NCBI RefSeq assembly: GCF_050947335.1
Contig: NC_134983.1
Location: 4,836,001 to 4,900,000 of the forward strand
DNA: 64,000 bases
DNA from: Megachile rotundata
Lineage: Eukaryota > Arthropoda > Insecta > Hymenoptera > Megachilidae
Direction: 5' to 3'
The notes under the pieces were generated by a model. That model saw only the letters and a list, made by a program, of their open reading frames with translations. It was not told where the DNA came from and did not search any database. The position numbers were made by a program, and so were the translations under genes. Below are positions 49,901-60,744 of the stretch, in pieces; within the stretch, counting starts at the first letter, position 1, and each line of letters starts with the position of its first letter.

Positions 49901-51197
49901 CGTTGAGAGGTAATAAAAAATAGAAAAAAGCATACCCAGTATATCAACGTGACTTTTATTTTAAAAATACATGAGTTACGTGTGAGAATTACAGGATGAT
50001 AATTTTGAAATCAGAACGAAAGACGATCACGGTTATAGAACAAAAATATTACGCGATGGTGACAGAAGCTGACGAATTTATTTTTGGAGGATATTGGATC
50101 ATCTGTTATGCATGGAAATATACTGCAATCGTAAACTAAAACGATATACTACGGCAGAAAATTTTATAGTCTGTTAGTCACACGTAGAATGTCAAATCTC
50201 GATATCTGAGTTGCTCAAAACATTTCAATTTGCCCAGATTGTTTTTCTGAAATATATGCTGATGAAAAAGAGACTTAATGTGTGCTCTAATTGTCATTTT
50301 ATCATTTTACTTCTTTTCTTCAATATCGAAGTGTATTACACTGCCGACAGTTTTAGTGTTAACACTTCAACTTCTGCAATCTTATGTAATTTCTACATTA
50401 CTGGTAGAAATGTGAGGATGTTTAATGAGCACTGCAAAACTTTCAATTTCTCAGTTGCAGTTAATATGCAAGCGAACACGCAAAAACAAGGTGAACAAAT
50501 AATAGCGTAAAAAGTTAGTAGTAAAAATCCCGAATACGCTATAGCAGGCAACAAAATGTTAAAACGGTTCTCTTTCACGCCTTGTTCGATCGTAAACAAC
50601 GGAAGCCGGAAAACTCTCGTAAACGAAAATCTGTCGAAAATCCAGCTGGGACGGCAACGAAATACGTGTCCAGTCCATTCGAAATTCCAGAGAAGCATCA
50701 ATTCCGTGCGTAGAATCGTAGCGTGAAAGGGTTGAACGTCATCGTATCGGGTCCTCCTCGGGTTCCCTGTTTAACAACGCAAGGGGCGAGGAACTCTGTA
50801 ACGGTACGGGTACGTCTTTGTACGGTATCGCGAGTAGAGAAAAGAAGACGAAAAGGATGAAAAGAAGAAAGCGATGGAGCGTGAGGGGCTGAAGAAGCCC
50901 AAGGGGGCAGGGGGAGGAAGGAGTAAGAGGAACGAGACAGAGGCCTGGGTAAGTTATCACTCGAGTCTGAACCAGGAATAGTCGCCATGTGGTGGCAGCC
51001 GTGGGACTGACTATTTTCGGGTAAAGACAAATTTGGCGCGATGCGCTACGAGGGAGCAAGCAAGCCTCGTGGTAGTCTCAAGTGTAAGCTTACATGTGCC
51101 GGGGGGTGTCGGCCACGACATGGAGAGGCCAATGGGATCTGTGCGGCCATTTTTAGAGGGCTCGTTGAAGCAACCGTGCTCAAAGCATTGGCAGCAT

Positions 51198-51217
51198 TCA
51201 GTCTGAAGCAGTCAGTC
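51198..51217 (+). promoter_or_regulatory. Tandem initiator-like motifs
   Basis: TCAGTC occurs at 51198-51203 and 51212-51217 in a GC-rich context about 370 bp upstream of the mir-1 hairpin. It fits the arthropod Inr consensus, but there is no TATA box at -30 and no clear DPE, so this start site is a guess. Confidence 0.25.
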
Positions 51218-51237
51218 GGTTCGGAGGATTCGCTAGA

Positions 51238-51260
51238 ACTTCTTCTTCTTCTTCTTCTTC
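51238..51260 (+). repeat. CTT microsatellite
   Basis: Seven CTT/CTTC units lie in the mir-1 island. They give the glutamate or leucine runs seen in spurious frames. Confidence 0.8.
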
Positions 51261-51329
51261 CCCTTTGCTTCTCTTTGATCGTCGCGGCCAGAATCCTCGA
51301 CCTTTCGAAGGACCACCTCGAGGTCCAAC

Positions 51330-51400
51330 ATGGAGGAACGGCCGGGAGCCCCCTTTATCCGCGATCAAATCGAACAAACAGCGAGTGTGAGATGTATCAG
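51330..51400 (+). CDS. Possible short coding exon or upstream ORF in the mir-1 transcript
   Basis: CCAACATGG at 51330 opens a frame MEERPGAPFIRDQIEQTASV that reaches a donor-like CAG|GTACTT at 51400 in phase 2. If not spliced there, it stops after about 29 codons. Good start context and a plausible donor are the only support, and its place 170 bp before a miRNA hairpin suggests it may be only leader sequence. Confidence 0.2.
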
Positions 51401-51571
51401 GTACTTGGGCGAATGATCTTGGTGAAACGTATCGGTTTTCAGAACCACGTTTTGCCGAACGTGCATTACGGCTCAGTGGATTACGTAATCGTCCGATCGG
51501 AAGATGCAATCGGAAGAAAAGTGGCCAACCGTTCTTCGGGATCGAAGAAGAGGACGCATCGTTTACGAACC

Positions 51572-51648
51572 GGGCGACTGTTCCGTGCTTCCTTACTTCC
51601 CATAGTGAATGTGACGTATGGAATGTAAAGAAGTATGGAGCTGCGCCC
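51572..51648 (+). ncRNA. mir-1: mir-1 microRNA precursor hairpin
   Basis: The 3' arm at 51619-51640 begins TGGAATGTAAAGAAGTATGG and continues AG, the complete 22-nt miR-1 sequence conserved across bilaterians. The 5' arm at 51583-51604 (CCGTGCTTCCTTACTTCCCA, then TA) is the expected star strand. GGGCG at 51572 pairs with CGCCC at the end, and the whole 77-nt segment folds as one stem with a short loop around 51605-51618. miR-1 promotes muscle differentiation and represses non-muscle transcripts. It lies on the plus strand, antisense inside the mib1 intron. mir-133, its usual partner, was not seen in the window. Confidence 0.97.
51619..51640 (+). ncRNA. mir-1: Mature miR-1-3p
   Basis: Twenty-two nucleotides identical to animal miR-1, with seed GGAATGT at positions 2-8. 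Confidence 0.96.
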
Positions 51649-52394
51649 AGGTGCACCATGGGGGACGGAAATACGTGCAGTTTGTACAACAGCTGATCAA
51701 ACAATCGGTCGTATGCATCGTCGGGAAGATTATGGACGTAAAGGGAAAGTAAGCGGTGATAAGACCGTTTTAAGAACGATTATCGTCGAACGATTTTGTG
51801 CGCGGCAAATTAGAGAAGGTTTAATAGAGAAACGTTAACTTTGCTACTCCCTAGACTCTAGACTAAAGGTCAGAAATAGAGCCAGTTCCACGTATTCTGA
51901 AACGTGACTCGGGCATCTTTCTACGTCCATGTGGCCTCTCGTGTTCTCTATTTACGGTTTCTCCCCGTGACTACCATGTGGTCGCCAGCTTTATTTAAAT
52001 CGGCAAAATATTTCAAGCTGTTCCCAGGGCCTGCCTCTCTCCCGCCGAGCCTCCATTCACCAGCTAGAAATTTTCTTCTTGCAGATGCATCACCGAGTTT
52101 AAAGCGGGGAAAAAAACTGTGTGCCCTCTTTCACTGGTGTTGCGCTAATTTTTCTTTTTACGTTTGTGCTACTCGTGTGTCGGGACGAAGAATACACAAG
52201 ACCGTAAGTATGGAACATTATTCGATCATAAACGAACGGTTAAGGTTTAAATAAAAAAAAGGGAGGAAGGATCCACACTTTAATTACGTAGACAGTGCGA
52301 TATCTCGAGTGTACTCAAAGAGTTTACGTAATATCCCGATAAGAAGCGTTCGCCCGCGAATTCATTAAATCCTGGCTAATTTTATTGCAGCGTT

Positions 52395-52470
52395 CGGACG
52401 ATGGAAGGGGATGAAAAAGTGAGAATGGGAGAGGGAGAGGCTGAAAGGAAGGAGATCTCTCGTTGAACGG
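52395..52470 (+). repeat. Purine-rich tract
   Basis: GGAAGGGGATGAAAAAGTG and GGGAGAGGGAGAGG runs downstream of mir-1. GAGA-factor-like or simple-sequence character; function unknown. Confidence 0.4.
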
Positions 52471-52709
52471 CGAAGTCAAAAATAGGATGTACGCATGGTC
52501 ACCAGTGTATTTCCATAAATGAGTTCTCCGGTTACAGGGTCTATTTCCGGCCTGAGCCGACGACCGGAGTTTACAGCCAATTACAATCGGCTCCAGGACG
52601 GTACACGAAGCTCGGTATTAAGGATCGATCGACGTGTAAACTTCTAATGATGTAATTACCAGTAAAACGGCCGGGTTCACATGTATTACAGTTGTTAAGG
52701 AGATTGTGA

Positions 52710-52758
52710 TTACGTCAAAATGTTTGGGGAGTGACGTCAATGCGCATCAGTGACGTAA
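52710..52758. promoter_or_regulatory. Cluster of three CRE-like sites
   Basis: TTACGTCA (about 52710), the perfect palindrome TGACGTCA (52732-52739) and TGACGTAA (52751) lie within 50 bp, in complex sequence about 1.1 kb after mir-1. This density suggests binding by CREB/ATF-type bZIP factors. Experimental support is absent. Confidence 0.45.
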
Positions 52759-52794
52759 CTGGTAGAAACGCGATCGAGGGAGAGGTGCCGGTAT

Positions 52795-53530
52795 CGATTA
52801 TTGATAAATTATGGATCTCTTATCGATGCATCGAAAATAAAGTTACGATATCGTTAAGGCTGATGGAAGTGACTGAGATACAATTTAACGAGTAATTTTG
52901 CCGTTCAAATTTATTTATTTTTGTTTAAACTTCGAATCTACTGTAAGTTAATTTAAATTAGATTTTTGATCGACCTTCGAGCGAGAATTTTGTACGACAA
53001 AATTATAAGTCACATTTTTCTTCGGTTATTTCCATTTCCATTATCAATATTTCGTTGTTATTAATATTTATCAGTAATGGAATGGATTGTATTGTTTCTC
53101 GATTTGTCTTATCAATATTTTAATAATACAACGAATTATCTAATTTTAACGATACATTGAAGTGTCGATAACCTTTCAATATTACTGATAGTTATTGATA
53201 ATAAAATCGATAGTAGTATCTCTAAATACGTTTTACTGATATTTCAATAATAAAATATGGAGTTAAGTACTTTTATCGATGTGCTGAATTATCGATAACG
53301 ATGTCAATAGCAGCATCTCTAAATTTCTCTTATCGATATTGCAATGATATTACCTAAATATCAAATTATCGATGATATTTCAATATTCTTGACATTCGTC
53401 GATAATAAAATTAATAGCGCTATCTCTAAGACCGTTTCATCGATAATGTAATTATATGTTGATATAAGTGTATGTTTTATTGAATTGTTGATGACATTTC
53501 GATATCATTAATATCTATTGACAAAAGTAA
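52795..53530. repeat. Diverged tandem repeat rich in TATCGATA-like words
   Basis: Units of roughly 120 bp share ATCGATA, TAGTAGTATCTCTAAAT and GATATTTCAATA-type words, for example around 53205, 53300 and 53400. ATCGAT occurs many times in 700 bp. It resembles DREF-type sites (TATCGATA), but the tandem origin explains the density equally well. Confidence 0.55.
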
Positions 53531-53539
53531 CACGAGGAC

Positions 53540-55670
53540 GAAATTGTTGTCACTGTACAAACCTGATGTGGCAGAAAAATATTGATATAAAATTTTAAAA
53601 TAAAATGATATGTTCCATTTGCAAAAATGATAATAGACAAAAATTGTAACATAAGAATAAAGAATAAATTAAGTAGTAAAGTTAATATTGCAAATAGTAA
53701 AAAAATATTATTTGATAAACTTCTTTAACTTGGTGGATTTTGAATTCAATTACATTTGTTGAATGCAATTAAAATGCAATATAAATATTAGACAAATTTG
53801 ATTGTTGTTATTTAGGTTCAGTATGTACTTCTTTTACTTTAGTTTAATTGACTTATTATTAACGGTAGTGTAATATTACTAATATCATTATATTAGAATT
53901 ATTATACAGTTTAGTATTATTTTTAATATTTAGTTGTTATTGTATACATTAGAGAAAGTGGTCCTATTTAAACGATTAGATAAATAAATTTTAGTACGAA
54001 AAATTATTCTACATTGTAGATGGAGAACTTCTAGTGTGAATTATTTTTCTTACATACCAACGTATCAATAATTTATAATTATATTAAAAGTTTTAAATTC
54101 TGAAAATTTTGCAACTGTAATAATAATAAGAATAATAATAATAATATATTAAAGAAAAATTATCTTTAAAACATCACAGTTTAGTTTCATAATTAATTAA
54201 AATATTACACTCTTGAAAAAGTGTATTTTTTGCAGCTAAACAAATGTAAAATCATCGATATGATAATTCTTTATTTAAAATATTTAGTTAAATTATAATA
54301 TTATTTGAAATATCTTAGTAGGAACCTACAATTCCTTAAAAGACATTAATGATTCCTTATACAGTAATTCAGCTGTTGATAAATAAAAAATTTACATTTT
54401 GTTATTTTTTACCCATTTTTGTTAAGTGGTAATTGTCACAATACATTTTTGTTTGTCCAACAAGCATGCATACCTTGCTAAATAATATATTTATCTGTAA
54501 ATGTACATAAATCTTTAAATAGCAAACAAAAAAAATTAATACATACATTTATAATTAAATTTTTAAACATAAAATATATAAATTCGAATTTTACGTTAAG
54601 AATTATAAATCATGAATTAAAAAATTGAATTTGTATAATGTCACTTATAGAAAATATTACTCCATTTTTGCCATTATTATTCCTTTTTATTAACTGTTCT
54701 TTCTGTCATAATAAAATGATATCTGTATTAACAATTTATTAAATCACGAAATTGTAAATCATTTGAATTTTTAATTTATCTCTACATTATTAATTCGTTA
54801 TGTACACATCCTGTGAACGTGTATTATTTAATTACAGAGTTAATAATGATATCGATGCAAATGTAATTAAGTACGGTTTATTTATCATTCTTATAAACAA
54901 TTTCATGCTTCATTTATATGATATTATTAAAATATATGAATGCATTTACGTAAACAGTATTTTCACGGTGTTATTTTATCAAATATAAAATGTTTCATTA
55001 AATACATTTAATATTTTCACTTTTGAACACTAACTGACTCGTGATAAATGTTTTATCATAACTATATAGATAAAATAAATATACCTGAATTTCTAACGCT
55101 AAGTGTATATTTTAAATAAAATAGGATTTAAAATATTGATACAAGTGAACCGTAGATGTTTTAATTCAACCACTTTAATTTTTATCACCAAATATTGGTT
55201 GACAATTAAAATAACCAAATTAAAAATATAAAAATGCGAGTAATATGATGAACACTAATTTTTTAATTAATTGTGTAAAATATTAAACTTAATTTAAAGT
55301 CATATAGATTCAAAATTTTTCAATTGCTCAACACTAGTTAACAAACATTTATTGGAAACTTATAGTTATCATACTGAGTTGTATGTAGTTCACGAAAAGC
55401 TCGTAACATGGCGCTGCTAACCGAATGTCGATAAAATCAACGTTTGCTTTAAAACCTTAGTTGTTCCGACAAATTTTTGATAACTTATTTTTTAATTATT
55501 AGTGTGATAACTAAATTCGTGACTTTAAAACTACCCAAACTTTATAATTAAAATTTAGCAAAAAACAATGAGCTTTTAGAATTTTTTAGTGTATAAATAA
55601 AATGATTTATATATCCGTTAGACTTTTAGTTTATAAAAACCGAGATAGTAATAATTTTGCAGATACAATT
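53540..55670. other. AT-rich intron stretch without features
   Basis: Very AT-rich, with a TAA/AAT microsatellite at about 54118-54147. The short frames here are compositional. Nothing else was recognised. Confidence 0.5.
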
Positions 55671-55679
55671 TTGAATTAT

Positions 55680-56000
55680 ATTTAAAATTAAAACATTATG
55701 GACAATTTCTAGTTCAAATTAAAATGTTCAAATGTACAATTTTCAATTTTTGTTCAAATTAAAATGTTACGTACAATTTTTACTTTTAATTAAAAATAAA
55801 TGTCCTGTATAATTTTTACTTTTAATTAAAATCAAAATTTTACGTATAATTTTTCATTTCACTAAAATTAAAATATGTAGAACTTTCAATTCTAGTTCAA
55901 ATTAAAAGAATGTGCACAATTTTTTATTTCAATTAAAATTAAAATGTTACGTATAACTTTTAATTACACTTCCAATTAAAATGATACGTATAATTCTTAG
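55680..56000. repeat. Tandem-like AATTAAAATGTTACGTATAA repeats
   Basis: About seven diverged units of 35-50 bp, each with TTCAAATTAAAAT or TTTTAATTAAAAT followed by ACGTATAATTTT-like sequence. Confidence 0.65.
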
Positions 56001-56704
56001 AGTAATAATACAAAGTGGTTAAGAGAGTAATTTATGTAGATAGAATCAGTCTGATTAAATTTTCTTACGCGAACCAAAAAGAAAAATACTAGCTCACCAA
56101 ACGACATTATTTTCTCACATTCGCCATTAACATTTCTCCCATACACCGTTCTTCCAAAGCACAGATATAAATTTCGTTAAAAACGCTTGCAAACCCTCAC
56201 GTCGTCTCGCGCAAGAGCATAGTAAAATTCAGACTCGTTTCAAATTCCCTTCTTCCCGTTCCATTTCCATTTATTTGAATCCCGCATCGAATATTCCTAA
56301 CATACCTGTCCCCATTAAAATTCCCATTTTATCTGTTCCAGAAAGTATCCAATAGAATTTATTCACCGTTGCGTTTCGCTACGATCACAAAGAAATCGTG
56401 TCGGGTTTTCGGAATTTGTCGCGCTAAGAATGTAGAGAATTTCTTCAGGGATCATTTGACGACGATCCAAGAAATCGAAACTTTTGCAATGGAACGCGAA
56501 ATCATGAACTTTAATCTCAATCTTGATATTTTCTTAAACGTGCATTTACATTAAACTTATGAGTATTCGTTCTTACCCCGACTTCGTCAAAATTACATTT
56601 ATAAGTGTTTACGCAGCCCGAAAGAAAATATTGTTATACATATATGTACATGTAACATTACAGAAATGCAGTAAATTTTCAAATTTGATTTTCTCAAAAA
56701 ATAA

Positions 56705-56853
56705 TTATAAAATCAGAAAATTTTATTTTATGTACAATAGTTCTTTGAAAAATCAGAAAATTTTACTTTACGTAGCTTTTTTGAAAAATCAGAAAAATTT
56801 ATTTTATGTAGTTTTCTGAAAAATCAGAAAAATTTATTCTATGTAGTTTTCTG
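56705..56853. repeat. Four tandem ~36-bp units
   Basis: Each unit reads AAAAATCAGAAAATTTTA/TTTATGTAG with a variable TTCTTTG/TTTTCTG tail. The last two units differ by a single base. The MYNSSLKNQKILLYV-type frame is this repeat. Confidence 0.75.
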
Positions 56854-57029
56854 ATCTCTCTGTGTAAAATTAAAGAGGTATTTCTTTTCACATGTTGTTC
56901 GATTGGACCCTGTAGTTACTTGCTCATATGATAAGTACCTCTCATGTATACAGTATATTTGATAATGGGATTATGCGCCCCCAGTTTTGAAAAATGCCTA
57001 TTCGAAATATTTATCACAATTATACAAGG

Positions 57030-57710
57030 AAGCAAACTGCGATAGGTCAGCAACCGAGCGCAGCAACCAATTCAAATCGCGACAATGACGGCAATGCAAA
57101 TTCGACCGTGCCTGTATCCTGAATAGTCGAAGCTTCCACGCATAACTGAGATCACATACACTCGCAACCCTCCCATCGTTACTGCACCCTAAACTGCCGG
57201 TTATTTATTAGGATGGATGTTTATACCGGTACAACGCTGTCTCAATGACAAGAAACTTTTATTCCTGATTCCTTATTTTACGTTACGGTGAACTGCCGAG
57301 TAAACGAAAATTCCACTCTTAATTTTGTTAATTCTTAACCTATAAATTTGTCTGTGAATGCGAACAGTTACATAATTAAATGAATAGCTCATTAACAAAA
57401 GAACTATTTGTTCGCTACACAATGGGACAAAACAAGGTACCTTACATTGTATTATACCCAAAGTATAATAAATGCAGCTGCGATTAAATAAAAAAAAATA
57501 TTTCAAGTGTAGACGGTTGGACTATGGCACTAGCAGTTACTTAGGGCCTAAGTGGTGGGCCTGTCCCTGATTGTATGGGGGTGACGGACAGGCCACTTTG
57601 ACCGGGGTCACGTGTGCCTTTTGGTGAAAGAGCTTTCCTTATTCCGCACCGGTTGAAGGAAAGCCAGTCTGTCACCGTTCCTCGTTCGAGAGATAACTTT
57701 CAAAATATAT
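57030..57710. other. Mixed stretch with a structured GC-rich segment
   Basis: 57030-57200 is a CpG-containing patch. 57510-57700 is GC-rich and holds an 11-bp stem (GGCCTGTCC at 57558-57566 with GGACAGGCC at 57586-57594) next to the mariner insertion. It may be a conserved element or a fragment of an unrelated repeat; no gene assigned. Confidence 0.35.
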
Positions 57711-57711
57711 A

Positions 57712-58607
57712 CGAGGTGTGACCCAAAAGTAACGAGACTGGCCCAATAAATCATTGTACCTGCAGAATCAGTTCTCCGTGACATTATCACCTTCAAAGTA
57801 GTCCCATTCAGCATTCACACACTTATGCATTCAGCGTTGCCATTGCATGTAACAATTCTGGAACGAGGTTTTTGGAAGTCCTTTCGGGAGATTCTCCGTT
57901 TTTGCCTGAACCTCTTCAACTGAGGTGAAATGGGTTCCCTTTAAGCAAAATTTAACTTTAGGAAATAAAAAAAAGTCGCATGGATCCAAATCAGGTGAAT
58001 AAGGAGGATGCCCTATCACAGTAATATTTTTGCTGGTCAGAAACTGCTTGACAGACAATGCCGTGTGAGCGGGTGCATCATCCTGGTGCAACAGCCATCC
58101 ATCGCTCCACAACTGTGGCCTTTTTTTCCTAATTTTTTCACTAAATTTTTTTAGTACTTCAATGTAATAGTGTTGGTTAACAGTCTGATCACTGGGAAAC
58201 CACTCAATCATTACAATTCCATTAATGTCGAATTTTGATTTTGACATGCGGGCTTTTTTGGGTTTTGGGGATCCTGAAGATTTCCACTGCATCGACTGGC
58301 GCTTACTTTGTGGGTCATAGGTAAAAATCCATGTCTCATCACATGTTACAACAGAATTCAACAAATTTTACAAGAAACTTGATGTTTATTCGCTGTTCGG
58401 TTTTTACGTTAGACATTTTTCCGGCAGAATGCAGTTGCACGTGTTTACTAAATAACGCAATACTTCCAAATGGCATGACCTATTCAATCGAAATTTGCAA
58501 CATGGATAGAGGAGGTATGTGGGATGATGCCACAAAAACAATTGCTGCCAATTCCATTTTTTTTTCAAGATACACACCGAGTCTCGTTACTTTTGGGTCA
58601 CACCTCG
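57712..58607 (-). mobile_element. Internally deleted mariner element
   Basis: Perfect 28-bp inverted ends (CGAGGTGTGACCCAAAAGTA and onward at 57712; exact complement ending 58607), flanked by the TA target duplication (57710-57711, 58608-58609). Length is 896 bp, against about 1.3 kb for full mariners. The minus strand carries the first ~18 codons of a transposase (ATG at 58416, MSNVKTEQRINIK) joined to the catalytic half, so about 350 bp are missing (inference from family length). Confidence 0.93.
57831..58416 (-). pseudogene. Mariner transposase, deleted and frame-disrupted
   Basis: The catalytic half is well preserved: TCDETWIFTYDP holds the first aspartate, HQDDAPAHTA the second, and YSPDLDPCDFF the third, with 34 residues between the last two (DD34D signature). 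The N-terminal start (58416) reads out of frame after codon ~18 because of the deletion near 58365-58375, removing the HTH DNA-binding domains. The product cannot work. The frame ends at 57831. Confidence 0.88.
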
Positions 58608-58799
58608 TAGATACCTCCTGACTATAAAGACTTAGTTGTTATTCAGAAACCTCCCTACACAAGCTACATACTTTATCATCACGATAATATCAGTTATTTA
58701 CACTGGTTAGACTAAAAAATTGCGGAAGGTAAAATTCTTGGAGCTCATCTTGTGGCGCGTACTGACCAGTAAATTTCCAAATAAGCAATAACGCAATTA

Positions 58800-59180
58800 T
58801 CGACTCGTGACTTTAAACATTCAGCGTTTCGTCGTGATCACGTGCATCGAATACCATAATCTGAATACACGTGCCATTCGATTTCACAGACAATTCGCGG
58901 AAGGGAAAGGGACAAAATAGGGGTTGAAAAGAGGGCGGAGGGGTTGAATCGAAGCGGCCAGGTGAACGCAGGCTGCAACGACATGGTATTAAATTTGTCG
59001 ATGGCAAAATAGGTTTGCCTACAGTGGCGGTAATGCTCTTGATTAAGCCAAATGAGTTATGCTGATATTATTCCCGTAAAATAATAACATTAGTTCCCGT
59101 ATTATCGGCTAATGTTGGCATTTGCATTAATGCCAGCTCATCTAATTGACGACGGGTCGCCACGTTTTGTCTATTTGTCG
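58800..59180. other. CpG-containing island
   Basis: Higher-complexity sequence with no recognised coding frame. A similar patch lies at 59880-60130. Both may be regulatory (inference). Confidence 0.25.
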
Positions 59181-59379
59181 TGTTCTGTTACATTGGTTGA
59201 CAATTACGTTACTCCAGTTTTATTGGTATTGGAACAAGCATTATTCTTGGCAAGGAAATAAGCCGATGTGGTGGTTATTAACGTTCGAATGGACTTTATT
59301 GAAATTAAAAATGAATTTCATCGCATATTTGAGAGAAATGTGTTCATATTTGGTAAATTTATTATTGTGGAATTTTTAG

Positions 59380-59730
59380 GTCTGTAGATCTCCAAGTTTT
59401 GTAGTTACGTTCCAATAATTCTGGATTTTAGGTCTCTAGATTTTAGTGCACCTATGTTTACAAATTTCTATATTCCTATATCTCTAAATCTCTATGCATG
59501 TTTTAACCTATTCAGGTACCTATCTCAAGACACCTATAGCTTTGTACCTTTATATTTCTATACCTCTACGTTCCTACAGCTATGTAATAACATATCTTTA
59601 GATCTTTATACCTTTATATCCTTACATTTTCACATCCCTATATCTCTATATTGCTACATTTCAAAATTATATTACATTTCTATATCTCTATATTTCCAAA
59701 TTCTTATGTCTCTATGCTATATCACTATAA
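59380..59730. repeat. Degenerate CTATATCTCTA/CCTATATTTC string
   Basis: Words TATATCTCTA, TTTCTATA and CCTTTATA recur at about 10-13-bp spacing over some 300 bp. The plus-strand frame 59454-59786 is this repeat. Confidence 0.55.
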
Positions 59731-60204
59731 TTGAACACCAAATCGCTTCAACAAAAATGAAACTAACAGTTGCGTATCTCTCTTGACATACGACAGTCAT
59801 ATGAATTTTAGGTCAAATAATTAATACGTGACGTGACATCTTTACTCGATGTCATGGTATTCTATGAGGAAATAAAATGTCAGAAAAATTCAATCGGTTC
59901 GATGAATACAGTGGCTTGAGCCAATCGGTAGTCAAAGGCCTTCGAAGAGGGTTGTTAACCATGCAACGCCAACAGAAGCTGCAGGGGTCAAATGACAGGC
60001 GAGCGTATCCATTGGCTACTCGGTACGATCGTCACGTTCTCTACGACAATTTATGACGATTGGAATAGCGGTCAGTTCAGCTGTTACACGTTCGTGTGCA
60101 ACGATGGCGGACTACTAAAGTCGTGAACGAAACACCTTACCAAAATAGTTCAATTAGAAGAGCACCGTGAAAAAAGATTCACCGTATCGGTCCGTAAAAT
60201 GAAC

Positions 60205-60365
60205 TTCCTAGATACATAAATGTATACGTATAAAAGTGTAGAGATATGTGTATGAATATGTAAATAAGTAAATATATACATGTATAAAAGTATAAACGTA
60301 TAAATATATAAATGTAAAAAAGTACGAATATGTAAATAAATATATGTATGTGTATTTTGATTCAA
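60205..60365. repeat. Degenerate ATGTATAAAAGTATAA string
   Basis: TATAAAAGTRTA, ATATGTAAATAA and similar words repeat with ~12-bp spacing. Frames of IYLHIRT/YIYLFTY type are this repeat. Confidence 0.6.
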
Positions 60366-60529
60366 AGTAGACCTCCTTTACCATAAAATAAATTTCCCGG
60401 AGTCGTAGGGTAAATATCGTACAATTCAGCAAACTTTTATATTTTTAAATTTATATGCTCTCAAATTTAAACATTTCCGAATCACTAAATGTATTGAAAG
60501 ATTTTAAGAATTAAATGTTTGAGAATTTC

Positions 60530-60744
60530 AGAATTTTAAAAATTTTGGGAATTTAGAGATTGGAAAATTTGGATATTTTGGATTTGAAGAGATAGGAATT
60601 TCTGGATTTAGGGATTTTAGAATTTCTAAATTTCTAAATTTCTAAATTTCTAAATTTCCAAATTTCCAAATTTCCAAATTTCCAAATTTCCAAATTTCTA
60701 AATTCCAAAGTTCCAAAGTTCCAAAATTCCAAAATTCCATAACC
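60530..60744. repeat. Octamer block with polarity switch
   Basis: 60530-60625 has GGAATTT/GGATATTTTGG words (G on plus). From about 60630 it turns into clean AAATTTCT (four copies) and AAATTTCC (about six copies) units, then AAAGTTCC/AAAATTCC, leading into the main array. Confidence 0.75.

Larger units (their letters stand above)
50520..52860 (+). promoter_or_regulatory. GC-rich island around mir-1: likely promoter/enhancer and primary transcript
   Basis: A 2.3-kb block with much higher GC and CpG than the rest of the intron. It contains a long purine-rich tract (50820-50960), two initiator-like TCAGTC words (51198, 51212), a CTT microsatellite (51238-51260), the mir-1 hairpin (51572-51648), an E-box CAGCTG (51690) and a cluster of CRE-like sites (52710-52758). 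Insect mir-1 is transcribed in muscle under Twist and Mef2 (family knowledge); I infer that this block is its control region. Long frames on both strands (50698-51704) lack any recognised domain and reflect low stop density. Confidence 0.55.

Noticed and set aside
51041..51704. Long overlapping frames on both strands (195 and 168 codons) in the mir-1 island
   Set aside because: No recognised domain, poly-Glu/Leu from the CTT repeat, overlap the miRNA hairpin; stop-poor GC-rich DNA explains them.
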